This document shows positions 45,500 through 54,147 of a stretch of 64,000 nucleotides of DNA, in pieces. Position numbers and translations under genes: made by a program. The stretch comes from JBEKHT01 sp049511715 (GTDB taxonomy: Bacteria > Chloroflexota > Anaerolineae > Anaerolineales > RBG-16-64-43), in contig JBEKXU010000002.1 in the NCBI GenBank assembly GCA_049511715.1, forward strand, positions 111,637 to 175,636. The letters run 5' to 3'. Numbering within the stretch: position 1 is the first letter of the stretch; every line of letters starts with the position of its first letter. The notes under the pieces were generated by a model. That model made no database searches and was not told the origin of the DNA. It saw nothing but the letters and a program-made list of their open reading frames with translations.

Positions 45500-45865
45500 A
45501 TGGACACAACTCCTGCGCCCGGGAAGACCTTCGTGGCCCCTGGCGTGCTGATCACAGTGGCCAAGCTGGCCGCCCTGAGCGTTCCCGGGGTGATTCGGAT
45601 GAGTCCCATCGCGGGCGGGGTCAATCGCCTATTTCGGCGCGGCTGGGCAGAGGGCGTACGCTTGGAGACCGAGGGAGAAACTGTCTCGGCCGATCTTTTC
45701 ATTGTGGTGGCCCAAGGCGGGAATGTCCAGGATATTGCCCGCGAGGTGCAGCGTGAAGTGGCCCGGGCAATCCGAGAGATGATCGGGTTGGAGGTGGGTC
45801 GGCTGGATGTGCACCTGGAAGATATCGAGGTCACGGATCCGAAGGGTGCGACAGCGGGGCGCTAG
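45500..45865 (+). CDS. Asp23/Gls24 family envelope stress response protein
   Basis: The protein has 121 aa. AGGAGG lies 6 bases before the ATG. Features are VAPGVLITVAKLAALSVPGV, ADLFIVVAQGGNVQDIAREV, VQREVARAIREMIGLEVGRL and a final VHLEDIEV strand. In Firmicutes these proteins sit under the membrane and respond to cell-envelope or alkaline stress; roles elsewhere are unknown. The gene directly before nusB is the standard neighbour, as here. Confidence 0.93.
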   Translation: MDTTPAPGKTFVAPGVLITVAKLAALSVPGVIRMSPIAGGVNRLFRRGWAEGVRLETEGETVSADLFIVVAQGGNVQDIAREVQREVARAIREMIGLEVGRLDVHLEDIEVTDPKGATAGR

Positions 45866-45931
45866 GGGCGTTTCGGACGGAGTAGAAAAGGGAGTGAACG
45901 AACAGGAGCCCATCTCCGGGTCCGAGCCAGT

Positions 45932-46387
45932 ATGAAGGGTAGACGCAAGGCACGCGCGGTTGCACTCCAGGCACTTTACGAGGTCGAGTCCTCCTCTCAC
46001 TCCCCCGGGGCGGTTTTGCAACAGCGACTCGAGGCGACCCCTCTGAGCGCCGAGCTTTCACGCTTTGCCGATCAATTGGTGCTCGGCGTCTTGGAACACC
46101 GCGGGGAGCTCGACCGGATGATCGCCCGCCATGCGCCCGAATGGCCGGTCGAGCAGATGGCGCTGGTTGACCACAACATTCTGCGCATCGCGCTCTGGGA
46201 ATTCGCCATCAGTGGGGAAACCCCGGCACGCGTTGCGATCAATGAAGCCGTGGAACTGGCCAAGGCTTTTGGCTCGGAAACGTCGGCCCGGTTCATCAAT
46301 GGAGTGTTGGGCAGCTTGGCCGAGGCCGCCGGGGCAGGGGGAGCAGCGAGAGGGGAGCCCAAGTCGGATGAGTTGCCGACGCGATAA
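45932..46387 (+). CDS. nusB: Transcription antitermination factor NusB
   Basis: The protein has 151 aa. MKGRRKARAVALQALYEVES is the NusB start (RRKAR...LQALY). EWPVEQMALVDHNILRIALWE and ARVAINEAVELAKAFGSETSARFINGVLG (shown in part) are the diagnostic C-terminal blocks. It binds boxA RNA with NusE during rRNA transcription. The alanine/glycine-rich tail after about residue 130 is variable. It ends the fab-Asp23-nusB cluster. Confidence 0.97.
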   Translation: MKGRRKARAVALQALYEVESSSHSPGAVLQQRLEATPLSAELSRFADQLVLGVLEHRGELDRMIARHAPEWPVEQMALVDHNILRIALWEFAISGETPARVAINEAVELAKAFGSETSARFINGVLGSLAEAAGAGGAARGEPKSDELPTR

Positions 46388-46693
46388 ATCCTTTGGCTTT
46401 GGTCCGCCTCGGATTTCGATGGCCGGCACAGGGCGCACGCGCCGAGCGGCTGGCCGAGGATTGGGCCCGCTGATAAAGGGATCAGCAGCCTGGGTCGAAC
46501 GTCATCTGCCCTGCGCGGGTGGACCTGGAGAGCGGGCCGGCCCCGCGGCCTGCCCTGCCGATTCTGGTTGAACCGACTCGGGATCGGGGATCCCGGGTTG
46601 CACGACGGCTGGAACTCTCTCGAAATCGGCGCTGGAAGGTAGCCAGGTTCTGAAACGGGGAGGGCTTGGCGCGGAGAAAGGGAAGGAGGGTTG
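46388..46693. other. Intergenic region before the thiolase-like cluster
   Basis: About 306 bases with no supported gene. GGAAGGAGGG just before 46694 is a strong ribosome binding site. A promoter is expected but not recognisable. Confidence 0.4.
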
Positions 46694-47845
46694 ATGAATC
46701 GAACCGTCGAGATCGTAGGAGTGGGATGGAGCGGCTTTCGATCCATTACGCCTGACCAGTCGTACAAGGAACTTATTTTTGAGGCCGCGACGCGCGCCTA
46801 TGCCGATGCAGGCATCGATCCCCGCTATGACGTTCAAGGATTTGTTACCGCTGCGGAGGACTACCACGAGGGGACCAGCATCTATGATGAGTACACCCCC
46901 GATCAGCTCGGTGCAGCCCAGAGGCCTATGCACACGATCGCGGGCGACGGCTTGCATGCGCTGGCCGCCGCCTACATGCAGATCGCCTCGGGATTGATGG
47001 ATGTGGTGGTCGTCGAAGCGCACAGCAAGGCTTCCAATATCCTTTCCCTGCCTCACATCACCGCGTTCGCAGAGGACCCAACCTTCGAACGTCCTCTGGC
47101 TCTGCACCCCATTGCGCTGGCGGGTCTGGAAATGCAAGCGTTGATCAATTCAGGGCGGATCACAGAGGAAGAGTGCGCCGGAGTTGTGGTCAAGAATAGG
47201 CGCAACGCAACGCGCAACCCATCGGCCGCTCATGGAATTGAGGTCACCAGCAAGGATGTCCTTGCCTCGCCGCCCCTGGCCTCGCCGCTCACGAGCCTGA
47301 TGGCGGCCCCCCATGCAGACGGCGCTCTGGTATTCGTCTTGGCAGACACGGAGAGGGCGCGAACTCTCAAGGGGAATCCGGTCCGTGTGCGCGGCGTGGG
47401 CTGGGCCACCGACACGCCAGCCTTGGACTCGCGGGATTGGACCGGGGGGCGTTACGCCCGCAAGGCCGCGGAGATGGCTTACCGGGTCGCTGGAATTCAT
47501 ACGCCCGGGCGGGAGATTGACTTCGCGGAGGTGGATGACTCCTTTGCCCACAAAGAGCTCCTCCACCTGGAGGCCCTGGACCTGGTGCCCAAGGGGCGCG
47601 CGGGCGAGTGGACCCTGCAGGGCCAAACGGCTCCTTCCGGATCGATGCCTGTCAACATTTCCGGAGGGGCCTTGGGGGAAGGATCGCTCCTGGATGCCAC
47701 CGGGCTGTCGCGCGCCTTAGAGGTGGTGCTGCAACTACGCGGCCAAGCCGGACCGCGGCAACTTCCTCATGTCACCACCGGATTGGCTTTTGGCTGGCGC
47801 GGACTGCCCACCACGGTAGGCGTCGCTGCCGTGCTCAGCGCGTAA
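46694..47845 (+). CDS. Thiolase-fold protein (SCP-x/DitF-like), catalytic residues not conserved, subunit A
   Basis: The protein has 383 aa. Thiolase architecture is evident: VEIVGVGWSGF at the start, ALAAAYMQIASGLMDVVVVEAHSKAS in the middle (shown in part), DFAEVDDSFAHKELLHLEAL, and the C-terminal PVNISGGALGEGSLLDATGL. The nucleophilic Cys (usually in A-C-A-S-G) is absent; the equivalent reads IAGDGLHAL. The GHP His is also replaced (EGSLLDATG). It may act as a non-thiolytic aldolase-like enzyme, as Ltp2 does with a DUF35 partner, or as a non-catalytic subunit of the next gene's product. Two DUF35 genes follow. Confidence 0.85.
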   Translation: MNRTVEIVGVGWSGFRSITPDQSYKELIFEAATRAYADAGIDPRYDVQGFVTAAEDYHEGTSIYDEYTPDQLGAAQRPMHTIAGDGLHALAAAYMQIASGLMDVVVVEAHSKASNILSLPHITAFAEDPTFERPLALHPIALAGLEMQALINSGRITEEECAGVVVKNRRNATRNPSAAHGIEVTSKDVLASPPLASPLTSLMAAPHADGALVFVLADTERARTLKGNPVRVRGVGWATDTPALDSRDWTGGRYARKAAEMAYRVAGIHTPGREIDFAEVDDSFAHKELLHLEALDLVPKGRAGEWTLQGQTAPSGSMPVNISGGALGEGSLLDATGLSRALEVVLQLRGQAGPRQLPHVTTGLAFGWRGLPTTVGVAAVLSA

Positions 47846-47856
47846 AGGAGGGTGAC

Positions 47857-49023
47857 ATGACCATGCGACGGGTGGCTGTTGTGGGGGCCGGGATGACGAA
47901 GTTTGTCCGCCGAGCACAAGAGACGGGGCGGGAACTGGCCTGGGAGGCGACGAGCAAAGCGCTCGAATCCTGTGAGATGAGCATTGACCAGATTGAGGCG
48001 GTCGTGATGGGCACGGGTCCCGATGCCTTCGATGGGGTTCACATGAAGTCAGAGTGGCTGGCGGATGGGGCTGGCGCGTGGGGCAAGCCTTGCCTGCGCG
48101 GGTATGTAGGAGGCGGAACGGGAGTCTTTGCGGCTGCCCAAGGCTGGTATCACGTGGCCTCCGGTCTGTTCGATACCTGCCTGGTAGTCTGCGAGGAAAA
48201 AATGTCGCCTGCGCAGCCCCACCCGCAGGGTGCCTTCCTGACGATCTTTGATAGCTTCATCGAGAGGCCTCTGGGGCCCAACCTGCTTTGGATCTTCGCT
48301 CTGGAGATGAATGCTTACATGCAGCGCTACGGCCTGCGTAAGGAGGACATTGCCCAGGTTGCTGTCAAGAACAAGCGCAATGCCGCCGACCACCCCGCCT
48401 CGCTCTTGGGGGATCGAAATATCACTCTCAAGGACATTCTCGAATCTGAGGTGATGGCTTGGCCGGTCCAGCGACTCGACGTCAGCCCCGTAACGGACGG
48501 AGCCGTGGCCGTGGTGCTGGCGGCCGACAATGTCGCCCGGCGAGTAACCCCCCAGCCCGTGTGGATCGAGGGCGTCGGCTGGAACCTGGACACTGCCTAC
48601 TGGACCGATCGCGATCTTTCCTACCCGACCTACGTCGAGGAAGCAGCGCGGATGGCCTACCGCATGGCCGGCATCACCGAGCCGCGCCAGCAAATCCATA
48701 TCGCGGAACCCTACGACCCATTTGACTACAAGGAGTTGCATCACCTCGAGGGGCTGATGCTCTTCCCCAAAGGCAAGGCTCCCGAGGCGACCGCCTTGGG
48801 CATTACCCAGCGCAACGGCGACTTGCCGGTTTGTCCTTCGGGGGGCTTGCTCGGCGTGGGCAACCCCATAGCCGCCGCTGGCCTGATGAAGGTCGCCGAG
48901 CTCTTCTGGCAACTGCGGGGCGAGGCGGGCGGAAGACAGGTCCCTGGCGACCCGAGGCGGGGTGTCGCGCAGGCCTGGGGAGACCTGATGCAGGTGGGCA
49001 CTGTTGTGGTCATGGGGAAGTGA
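47857..49023 (+). CDS. Thiolase-fold protein (SCP-x/DitF-like), catalytic residues not conserved, subunit B
   Basis: The protein has 388 aa from the ATG at 47857, with AAGGAGG upstream. The thiolase fold is clear (RRVAVVGAGMTKFVRRA, GLFDTCLVVCEEKMSPAQ, EPYDPFDYKELHHLEGL, CPSGGLLGVGNPIAAAGL). The nucleophile position is glycine (RGYVGGGTGVF) and the GHP motif reads GNP, so classical Cys-His thiolysis is not possible. FELHHLEGL and FAHKELLHLE in the two genes correspond, showing they are paralogues and probably a heteromer. It is 11 bases after subunit A. Retro-aldol or condensation of an acyl-CoA is a possible chemistry; the substrate is unknown. Confidence 0.85.
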   Translation: MTMRRVAVVGAGMTKFVRRAQETGRELAWEATSKALESCEMSIDQIEAVVMGTGPDAFDGVHMKSEWLADGAGAWGKPCLRGYVGGGTGVFAAAQGWYHVASGLFDTCLVVCEEKMSPAQPHPQGAFLTIFDSFIERPLGPNLLWIFALEMNAYMQRYGLRKEDIAQVAVKNKRNAADHPASLLGDRNITLKDILESEVMAWPVQRLDVSPVTDGAVAVVLAADNVARRVTPQPVWIEGVGWNLDTAYWTDRDLSYPTYVEEAARMAYRMAGITEPRQQIHIAEPYDPFDYKELHHLEGLMLFPKGKAPEATALGITQRNGDLPVCPSGGLLGVGNPIAAAGLMKVAELFWQLRGEAGGRQVPGDPRRGVAQAWGDLMQVGTVVVMGK

Positions 49024-49035
49024 GGAGGGAAGGCC

Positions 49036-49542
49036 ATGATGGATCAATGGGTCTATTCCACGACCGGGCTGCACGAGAAGGACTTCGAAACAGGGCGGGT
49101 CCTGGTGGAAACATGGAAGAGCAAGGCCGAGTACGCCTGGGACGCGGGAATTGCGATGGGACGGTTTCTTGAAGAACTCCGCTGCGGCCGCTTGGTGGGC
49201 CGCCGCTGCAACTCCTGTCACCGCGTCCTCTTTCCGCCCAGAATGTTCTGCGAGCAGTGCTTCCGGCCGACAGCGGAATGGGTCACTCTCGCCGAGACCG
49301 GAACCGTGATGACCTATTCGATAGTCCATGTGCGCTGGGACATGGTGAGACTGAACCAGCCGCAGGTGCCGGCCGTCGTCGCGATAGATGGCGCTTCCCA
49401 AGGCATGGGGATCCTGCACCTCCTGGGAGAAGTCGTGCCCGAGAGCGTCAAGATGGGAATGCGAGTCCAGGCGGTGTGGAAGACGCCCGAAGAGCGCGAA
49501 GGGTCCATCACCGACATCCGGTATTTCAAGCCGATCAGCTGA
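49036..49542 (+). CDS. DUF35 zinc-ribbon/OB-fold protein, first of two
   Basis: The protein has 168 aa. An N-terminal helical stretch (about 1-50, including AYAWDAGIAMGRFLEEL) precedes the zinc ribbon CNSCHRVLFPPRMFCEQC (residues about 58-75). The OB-fold follows: GTVMTYSIVHVRWDM, VPAVVAIDGASQGMGIL, GMRVQAVWKTPEER. DUF35 proteins partner thiolase-fold enzymes and can supply part of the acyl-CoA site. It sits 12 bases after thiolase-like subunit B. Confidence 0.9.
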   Translation: MMDQWVYSTTGLHEKDFETGRVLVETWKSKAEYAWDAGIAMGRFLEELRCGRLVGRRCNSCHRVLFPPRMFCEQCFRPTAEWVTLAETGTVMTYSIVHVRWDMVRLNQPQVPAVVAIDGASQGMGILHLLGEVVPESVKMGMRVQAVWKTPEEREGSITDIRYFKPIS

Positions 49543-49574
49543 CGGTTGGGCTTTGTCCCACGGGGAGGTGAGCT

Positions 49575-50054
49575 ATGGTGCCTGCGGATAGGCTGGAACA
49601 CCCGACCGAGGCCAGGACCTGGAAAGGGTCCATCCCAGTTTGGCACCGCTACACGGCGGGAATTGCTGGCGAACGTTTCCTTCGCGTCCTCAAGGAACAG
49701 GGCAAGATCATGGGGGCACGTTGCGGGGCCTGTGAGGTGACTTACGTGCCGCCTCGCATGTATTGTGAGCGCTGCCTGAAGCCTTTGCCCGACGCGAGTT
49801 GGAAAGAAGTAGGGCCGCGAGGGGAACTGGTTTCCTTCACCCGAGTCTACCTGGACCTGGATGGCGAGCAACTAAAGACTCCCCGCTGGGTGGGCTTGGT
49901 CCGCCTGGAGGGCGCTTCGGGCGTACTCCTTCATTACCTGCAACTGCCCGAAGGGGTGCCACTCCGCCCAGGGATTCAGGTTGAAGCCGTCCTCAAGCCG
50001 GCTGGAGAGCGGCGAGGTTCAATCCTGGACATAGAGCACTGGAAAGTGGTCTGA
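49575..50054 (+). CDS. DUF35 zinc-ribbon/OB-fold protein, second of two
   Basis: The protein has 159 aa. The zinc ribbon is CGACEVTYVPPRMYCERC (about residues 50-67), followed by an OB-fold: GELVSFTRVYLDLDG, WVGLVRLEGASGVLLHYL, GIQVEAVLKPAGERRGSI. The N-terminal WKGSIPVWHRYTAGIAGERF matches the helical extension of the first DUF35 protein. Two DUF35 genes beside two thiolase-fold genes suggests a 2+2 complex with one DUF35 per subunit. GGGGAGGTG lies upstream of the ATG. Confidence 0.9.
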   Translation: MVPADRLEHPTEARTWKGSIPVWHRYTAGIAGERFLRVLKEQGKIMGARCGACEVTYVPPRMYCERCLKPLPDASWKEVGPRGELVSFTRVYLDLDGEQLKTPRWVGLVRLEGASGVLLHYLQLPEGVPLRPGIQVEAVLKPAGERRGSILDIEHWKVV

Positions 50055-50115
50055 TCCCGGGGGCCGTCCGGCCCCTGTCCGGAACGACGGCTTCGACGAA
50101 AGGAAAACGCCAAGA

Positions 50116-50472
50116 ATGGCAAAGGCCCCAGATCTCTCGTCGACGGTTTTGCTGGTCACGCGCAACGGCATGGGGTGGGGTGACGAGAATCTGCAAAAAC
50201 AGCTCTTGAAGAACTACCTGAACATGATCCTCGAAAACGGATCCTTTCCCTCCGCGATCTGTTTTTACACCGAGGGGGTCAGACTGGTCACCGAGGGTTC
50301 CCCCGTCCTGGATGCCTTGCGGGACCTGGAGCAGAAAGGCGTGCAGTTAATTGCCTGCCGCACATGCTTGGCCTTTTATGGGCTGACCGCGAGCGTGAAA
50401 GTGGGAGTCGTCGGGGGACTCGGTGACATCCTTGAGGCCGAAGGTCTCGCGCAGAAAGTGATCCCGCTTTGA
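50116..50472 (+). CDS. DsrE-fold protein like the C-terminal domain of YedF
   Basis: The protein has 118 aa. The fold and order match the YedF C-terminal domain: VLLVTRNGMGWGDENLQKQL, AICFYTEGVRLVTEGSPVL, DLEQKGVQLIACRTCLAFYG and VGVVGGLGDILEAE. YedF is linked to selenium/sulfur handling and normally also has an N-terminal TusA-like domain, which is missing here. The Cys pair in CRTCL is kept. Placed after the thiolase-DUF35 genes, 61 bases downstream, it may belong to that operon, but a functional link is not evident. Confidence 0.8.
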   Translation: MAKAPDLSSTVLLVTRNGMGWGDENLQKQLLKNYLNMILENGSFPSAICFYTEGVRLVTEGSPVLDALRDLEQKGVQLIACRTCLAFYGLTASVKVGVVGGLGDILEAEGLAQKVIPL

Positions 50473-50504
50473 GCAAGGGCGCCGGGGCCTGACATGGCAA
50501 GAAA

Positions 50505-51002
50505 ATGAAGATGAACCATTGGCTGATGCAGCTTGCGGGGAGACCGCTTAGGACGAGCGGCATGCTCGTCCTTGCCCTGGGGCTGGTCAGCTGCGGCTAC
50601 AGCCCAAAGAGCCCCAACAGCCTGCTGGCTGCGCAGAACGGGAGTTCCGGGGATACAGCCTCGCCCCTGGCGGATGAGGCGACGGTGCTGCAAGTGTTTC
50701 TCCCGGGGGGAGGGTCGATCCCCTTCACCCTGCGCCAGCTTCGGGTCCTTCCCCAAGCCACACTGGATGTCCCCGGGGGGCAGCTCAGCGGACCTCCGCT
50801 GGAGGAGATCCTGCAGGCGACGGGGGTAGGAGACTACAGGACGGTCACGTTGGTGGGGAAGGAATCGGTCCGCCTCTCTAGCCTGGATGTCTCGCCGCAA
50901 GTCATTCTCCGTTTGACCAGTCAGGGCACCTTGGATTTGGCGGGGGCGAACATCCCCCATGCCGATTGGGTCAGGGATGTGCACGAGATTTACGTCCACT
51001 GA
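50505..51002 (+). CDS. Lipoprotein with molybdopterin-oxidoreductase-like (SUOX) fold fragment
   Basis: The protein has 165 aa. The signal peptide (MLVLALGLVSC) ends in a lipobox Cys, followed by a Ser-rich linker. Residues about 60-165 (PFTLRQLRVLPQATLDVPGG, PPLEEILQATGVGDYRTVTL) match the small beta-rich Oxidored_molyb-like fold found in many secreted proteins that bind no cofactor. The Cys that ligates molybdenum is absent. It is probably membrane anchored outside the cell. Last gene of the plus-strand run. Confidence 0.72.
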   Translation: MKMNHWLMQLAGRPLRTSGMLVLALGLVSCGYSPKSPNSLLAAQNGSSGDTASPLADEATVLQVFLPGGGSIPFTLRQLRVLPQATLDVPGGQLSGPPLEEILQATGVGDYRTVTLVGKESVRLSSLDVSPQVILRLTSQGTLDLAGANIPHADWVRDVHEIYVH

Positions 51003-51579
51003 CCGCGCCGAGCGGAGGGTGGCCGTCTCCCCGGCCCGTGGTTCGCGAGACCGACCCGGCGGGACGTCGCCAGGTAATTGACCCCGTTCAAGATGTGAGG
51101 AGCCCCCTCGAAATGGGGGGAGGCTTCTCCTGCCCCACGGCCGCGCTGCGGAAGCACGACGAAGCAAGATCTCAAATTGGGTGTAGGGTAGTTCCCGATT
51201 GTGTGGGCCAAGCTGGCCCCGTGGCCGAACCTCGCGACCGGTCCGGGGCGCATAGGAGGAGCCCATCGGGACTGCGTAACGTGGCTCCAGCTTCTGAAAG
51301 GCGTCGGATTCCCGAAGCCTTGGCTTGGAGGCTCGAAAGCGACATGCTCTTGGGCGTCCCGGTTTCCTTTGCATTGGGGCCTGCGCCAGGAGCAGGAGCC
51401 CAGCTTCCAGCAGGGGTCAATCGCGCTTGAGTACGGAATCCCTCGTGCACACGGTTACGTGGGCGGATCCCCGCACGCGTGGTTCCGCCGCAGAGGCAGG
51501 ACCGGCTCTGTGGGCCTGGAACCGACAGAGTCGACCTCTCTCCGTTTGGCCCAGACAACTGGAAACGGAATGAGTACAG
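51003..51579. other. Intergenic region between convergent genes
   Basis: About 580 bases with no supported gene. Open frames exist on both strands but lack family features. No clear terminator hairpin was found. Confidence 0.4.
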
Positions 51580-53163
51580 CTAGGGCTTGCGCGAGACCAG
51601 GTAAATCGCGCCGTCATCAAATCGGTCGACTTGCTGAAAACTGGCCACGCGTTGCAAGTCGTTGAGAGCATACAGGTAGTGTCTATCGGTGATCTTGTCA
51701 AACCAGATGAGGTAAGAGGCGCTTGGCCCGGGCCATAGGTCACTGACCTGGGACAGATCCTGGGCGACGGGGCTGGAAGCCGGGATCTCGCCACTGGTGT
51801 CAATCGTCTTGAGCGGACTCAATTTGCTTTGGAGATGAACCAGGATATAGAGCACGTCCGGTCCGTTGCTGTAGATGGCCTGGGAGGCTGGTAGAGGGTG
51901 GTGCTGCAGATATTGGACGGTTGGGCTCTCTCTCCAGAGCCGACCGCTATATCCCCAGCCCTGGTCCAGACCCGTTCGGACGTCCGCCCGGATCGTGCGC
52001 AAAGGATAGAGTAGCCAAATGCCGACAAGGAGAACCGCGAGCGTGCCCGGAAATCTGGGGGTGAGCCCTTGGCCGATCGGCGCGAGTAATTGATCGGCAA
52101 GTATGAGTACGAGGAGAGTTAAAGGAACATAGATAGGCGATAGCAACCGATCCTTGAGCGGGCTGACCTCGGTGGTCACTGAGGAAATCACCATGAAGGC
52201 TAGATAGCTCACGACGAAGAGAAGGACCGGGGCGGCCTTTGCGATTTCGGGTCGCAGGGCTCGGACCGTTGCCCAGCCACCTCGGAAACGGAACCCCGCC
52301 AGAAAGCCAATTGCTAGCGCAAGAAGGAAAAGGACGGCGCGGCTCCCAAGGATTGCGCTGGGGAGGTACCAAGCCGTGAGGGTCTCGAATGTAACTTTGA
52401 GAATCTGGATCAGGCCATAAGCGGCTGGAGCTCGCGGGCCAAGAAACGCGCCAGAAACATCATGGTTGCGCACCAGCCAAAGGGCGACGGGAAGAATGGA
52501 GATAAAGCCAAAGACGATGGCATGAACTATTCTGAGTTTCAACTTTTCGTTTTCGAGGAGCAGAACAGTTACCCCCTCAGCCAGGATCAAAGTGATCCCG
52601 ACGTAACGAGTCATACACGCCAGGGCCGCGGAAAGGATCAGGACGGCAAAGCAGACTCCGCTTTTGTTCTGGAGCCACAATGTCAAGCCTAGGAGAGACA
52701 GCACGGTCAGGAAGATGAAGAGCGGCTCGGAATAGGCCATTACGGAAACACCGAACAGCGCCGGTGAAGCCAGAATGCAGGCTGCCCCAAGCAGCCCGTA
52801 AACGCGCGCCCGGCCTAACAAGGTTGAGAGCAGCCATCCCGAGACGTAGATCGTAAGGCCAAGAATGAGGGCATTGACGACGCGGGTTGATGTAAGTGGA
52901 TCGACTCCCAGTAGGCGGTCGACCATGGCAAGGACGAAGGGATAGAAGGGCGGTTGCAAGACCAGCGGGTTTCCGCCGTAAGAAACAGCCCCGAGGCCGT
53001 GCGCTATGTTCCTCGCGGTCCCTATGTATGCCACGCTGTCGGGATCCAATCCTGCCCCGTAGGACCTTGTGGACAGGAGGACGAGGACGGCACCCGCCGC
53101 GCCCAACAAGCCGAAGACGACGTGGTTGATTACCGCGAGCCAAATGGGCTTCAAGGATTTCAC
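51580..53163 (-). CDS. Polytopic membrane glycosyltransferase (GT-C/ArnT-PMT-like)
   Basis: The protein has 527 aa from the GTG at 53163, with AAGGAGG upstream; a TTG at 53253 would add 30 hydrophilic residues. There are about 11 hydrophobic segments. The first extracellular loop has the acidic motif of GT-C enzymes: AGLDPDSVAYIGTARNIAHGLG, then PLVLQPPFYPFVLAMVDRLLG. The C-terminal third is soluble (about 420-527). Such enzymes transfer a sugar from a lipid-linked donor to a protein or lipid outside the membrane. Donor and acceptor are unknown. Codon use is somewhat less GC-biased than neighbours. Confidence 0.85.
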   Translation of the reverse strand: MKSLKPIWLAVINHVVFGLLGAAGAVLVLLSTRSYGAGLDPDSVAYIGTARNIAHGLGAVSYGGNPLVLQPPFYPFVLAMVDRLLGVDPLTSTRVVNALILGLTIYVSGWLLSTLLGRARVYGLLGAACILASPALFGVSVMAYSEPLFIFLTVLSLLGLTLWLQNKSGVCFAVLILSAALACMTRYVGITLILAEGVTVLLLENEKLKLRIVHAIVFGFISILPVALWLVRNHDVSGAFLGPRAPAAYGLIQILKVTFETLTAWYLPSAILGSRAVLFLLALAIGFLAGFRFRGGWATVRALRPEIAKAAPVLLFVVSYLAFMVISSVTTEVSPLKDRLLSPIYVPLTLLVLILADQLLAPIGQGLTPRFPGTLAVLLVGIWLLYPLRTIRADVRTGLDQGWGYSGRLWRESPTVQYLQHHPLPASQAIYSNGPDVLYILVHLQSKLSPLKTIDTSGEIPASSPVAQDLSQVSDLWPGPSASYLIWFDKITDRHYLYALNDLQRVASFQQVDRFDDGAIYLVSRKP

Positions 53164-54147
53164 TGCTTCTCGAGCCTCCTTCGGAAGATGCCTAGGGCGA
53201 ACTTCACTCGCTTTCTGTCGGCCAGAGCTCGCCCGCCTCTCTGAAACCGCCAATCCAGCTCTGAAGAGACAGAATGAGCAGCACCGTCTTCACCTTTGTC
53301 GATCGCATGGTTCGTGTCAAAACCTGCCGCCGGCCAGCTTGCCTGGTTGCCTCGCGCGAAGCTTTCCGTAAGGGGCTGAAGGAGATTCACTCCGTTTCCG
53401 CCACCCTTATGCCTCCCAGATCCTTGGACAGCAGGAATTGCCATCGGAATTTTCCACAGGCGCGGAGAGCGGCTAAGGTCAGGGACTCCGTCGGGCTCCT
53501 GATCCAATCGGAACTGGAAGACACCCGCGGTCAAGCGTTGCGTAATTGGAGGCACGTGCCTCCGCGATCAATCGGCGCGATCGCGGCTGGACGCGTTCTG
53601 GGAAGGGGTGCCCGGACCTGATTCTTTTCCCCTTCGGGTTCGGCCCCTGGCGCGAAGGGCTTGGGGCCAATCTCCCTTGGTGCATGAACGGCCGAGCGCT
53701 TCCGGTCGACTTGCCTGGGATTATCTCACCCTCTGGCGGCTTCCGAAATCGGACGCTCCCTGGCCTGGACGCTTTTCTGGGGACAGAATGCAAGCAGATT
53801 CTGCTCCAGATCGGCTAAGCGGCCTTGGCATCACCTGGGGGCAACTTCTACGGGAACGCCCAGCGTGGACAAGGGCTGGAGCATGAGCCACGGTCCTTCA
53901 ACGGCGGGGTCGCGGCGCTTCCTCCATGTACGGGGGAGCTGGGAGGGATGGCTTGCTTCAGAGGAAGATGGTTGGACAGCAGGCATCCAGTCGGCGGCTT
54001 GAGGCCGCGAAGGCGGCTGGCTTCGGGCTTTGCCGGCCTTGGAGGGGCATGGGCCTGCGGCGGGAGCTCGCACCCGCCTCGGAGTGGGATTGGGCCAAAA
54101 GGCCATGGCGGCCAATCGTATAATAGAGGGCCGGGGAGGTGGGCGGC
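53164..54147. other. Long intergenic region between divergent genes
   Basis: Nearly 1 kb with no supported gene. Several open frames are Arg/Pro-rich and look like chance in GC-rich DNA. TATAAT at 54119-54124, just upstream of the pterin operon, is a possible -10 box without a good -35. GGGAGGTG is the binding site of the next gene. Confidence 0.4.
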
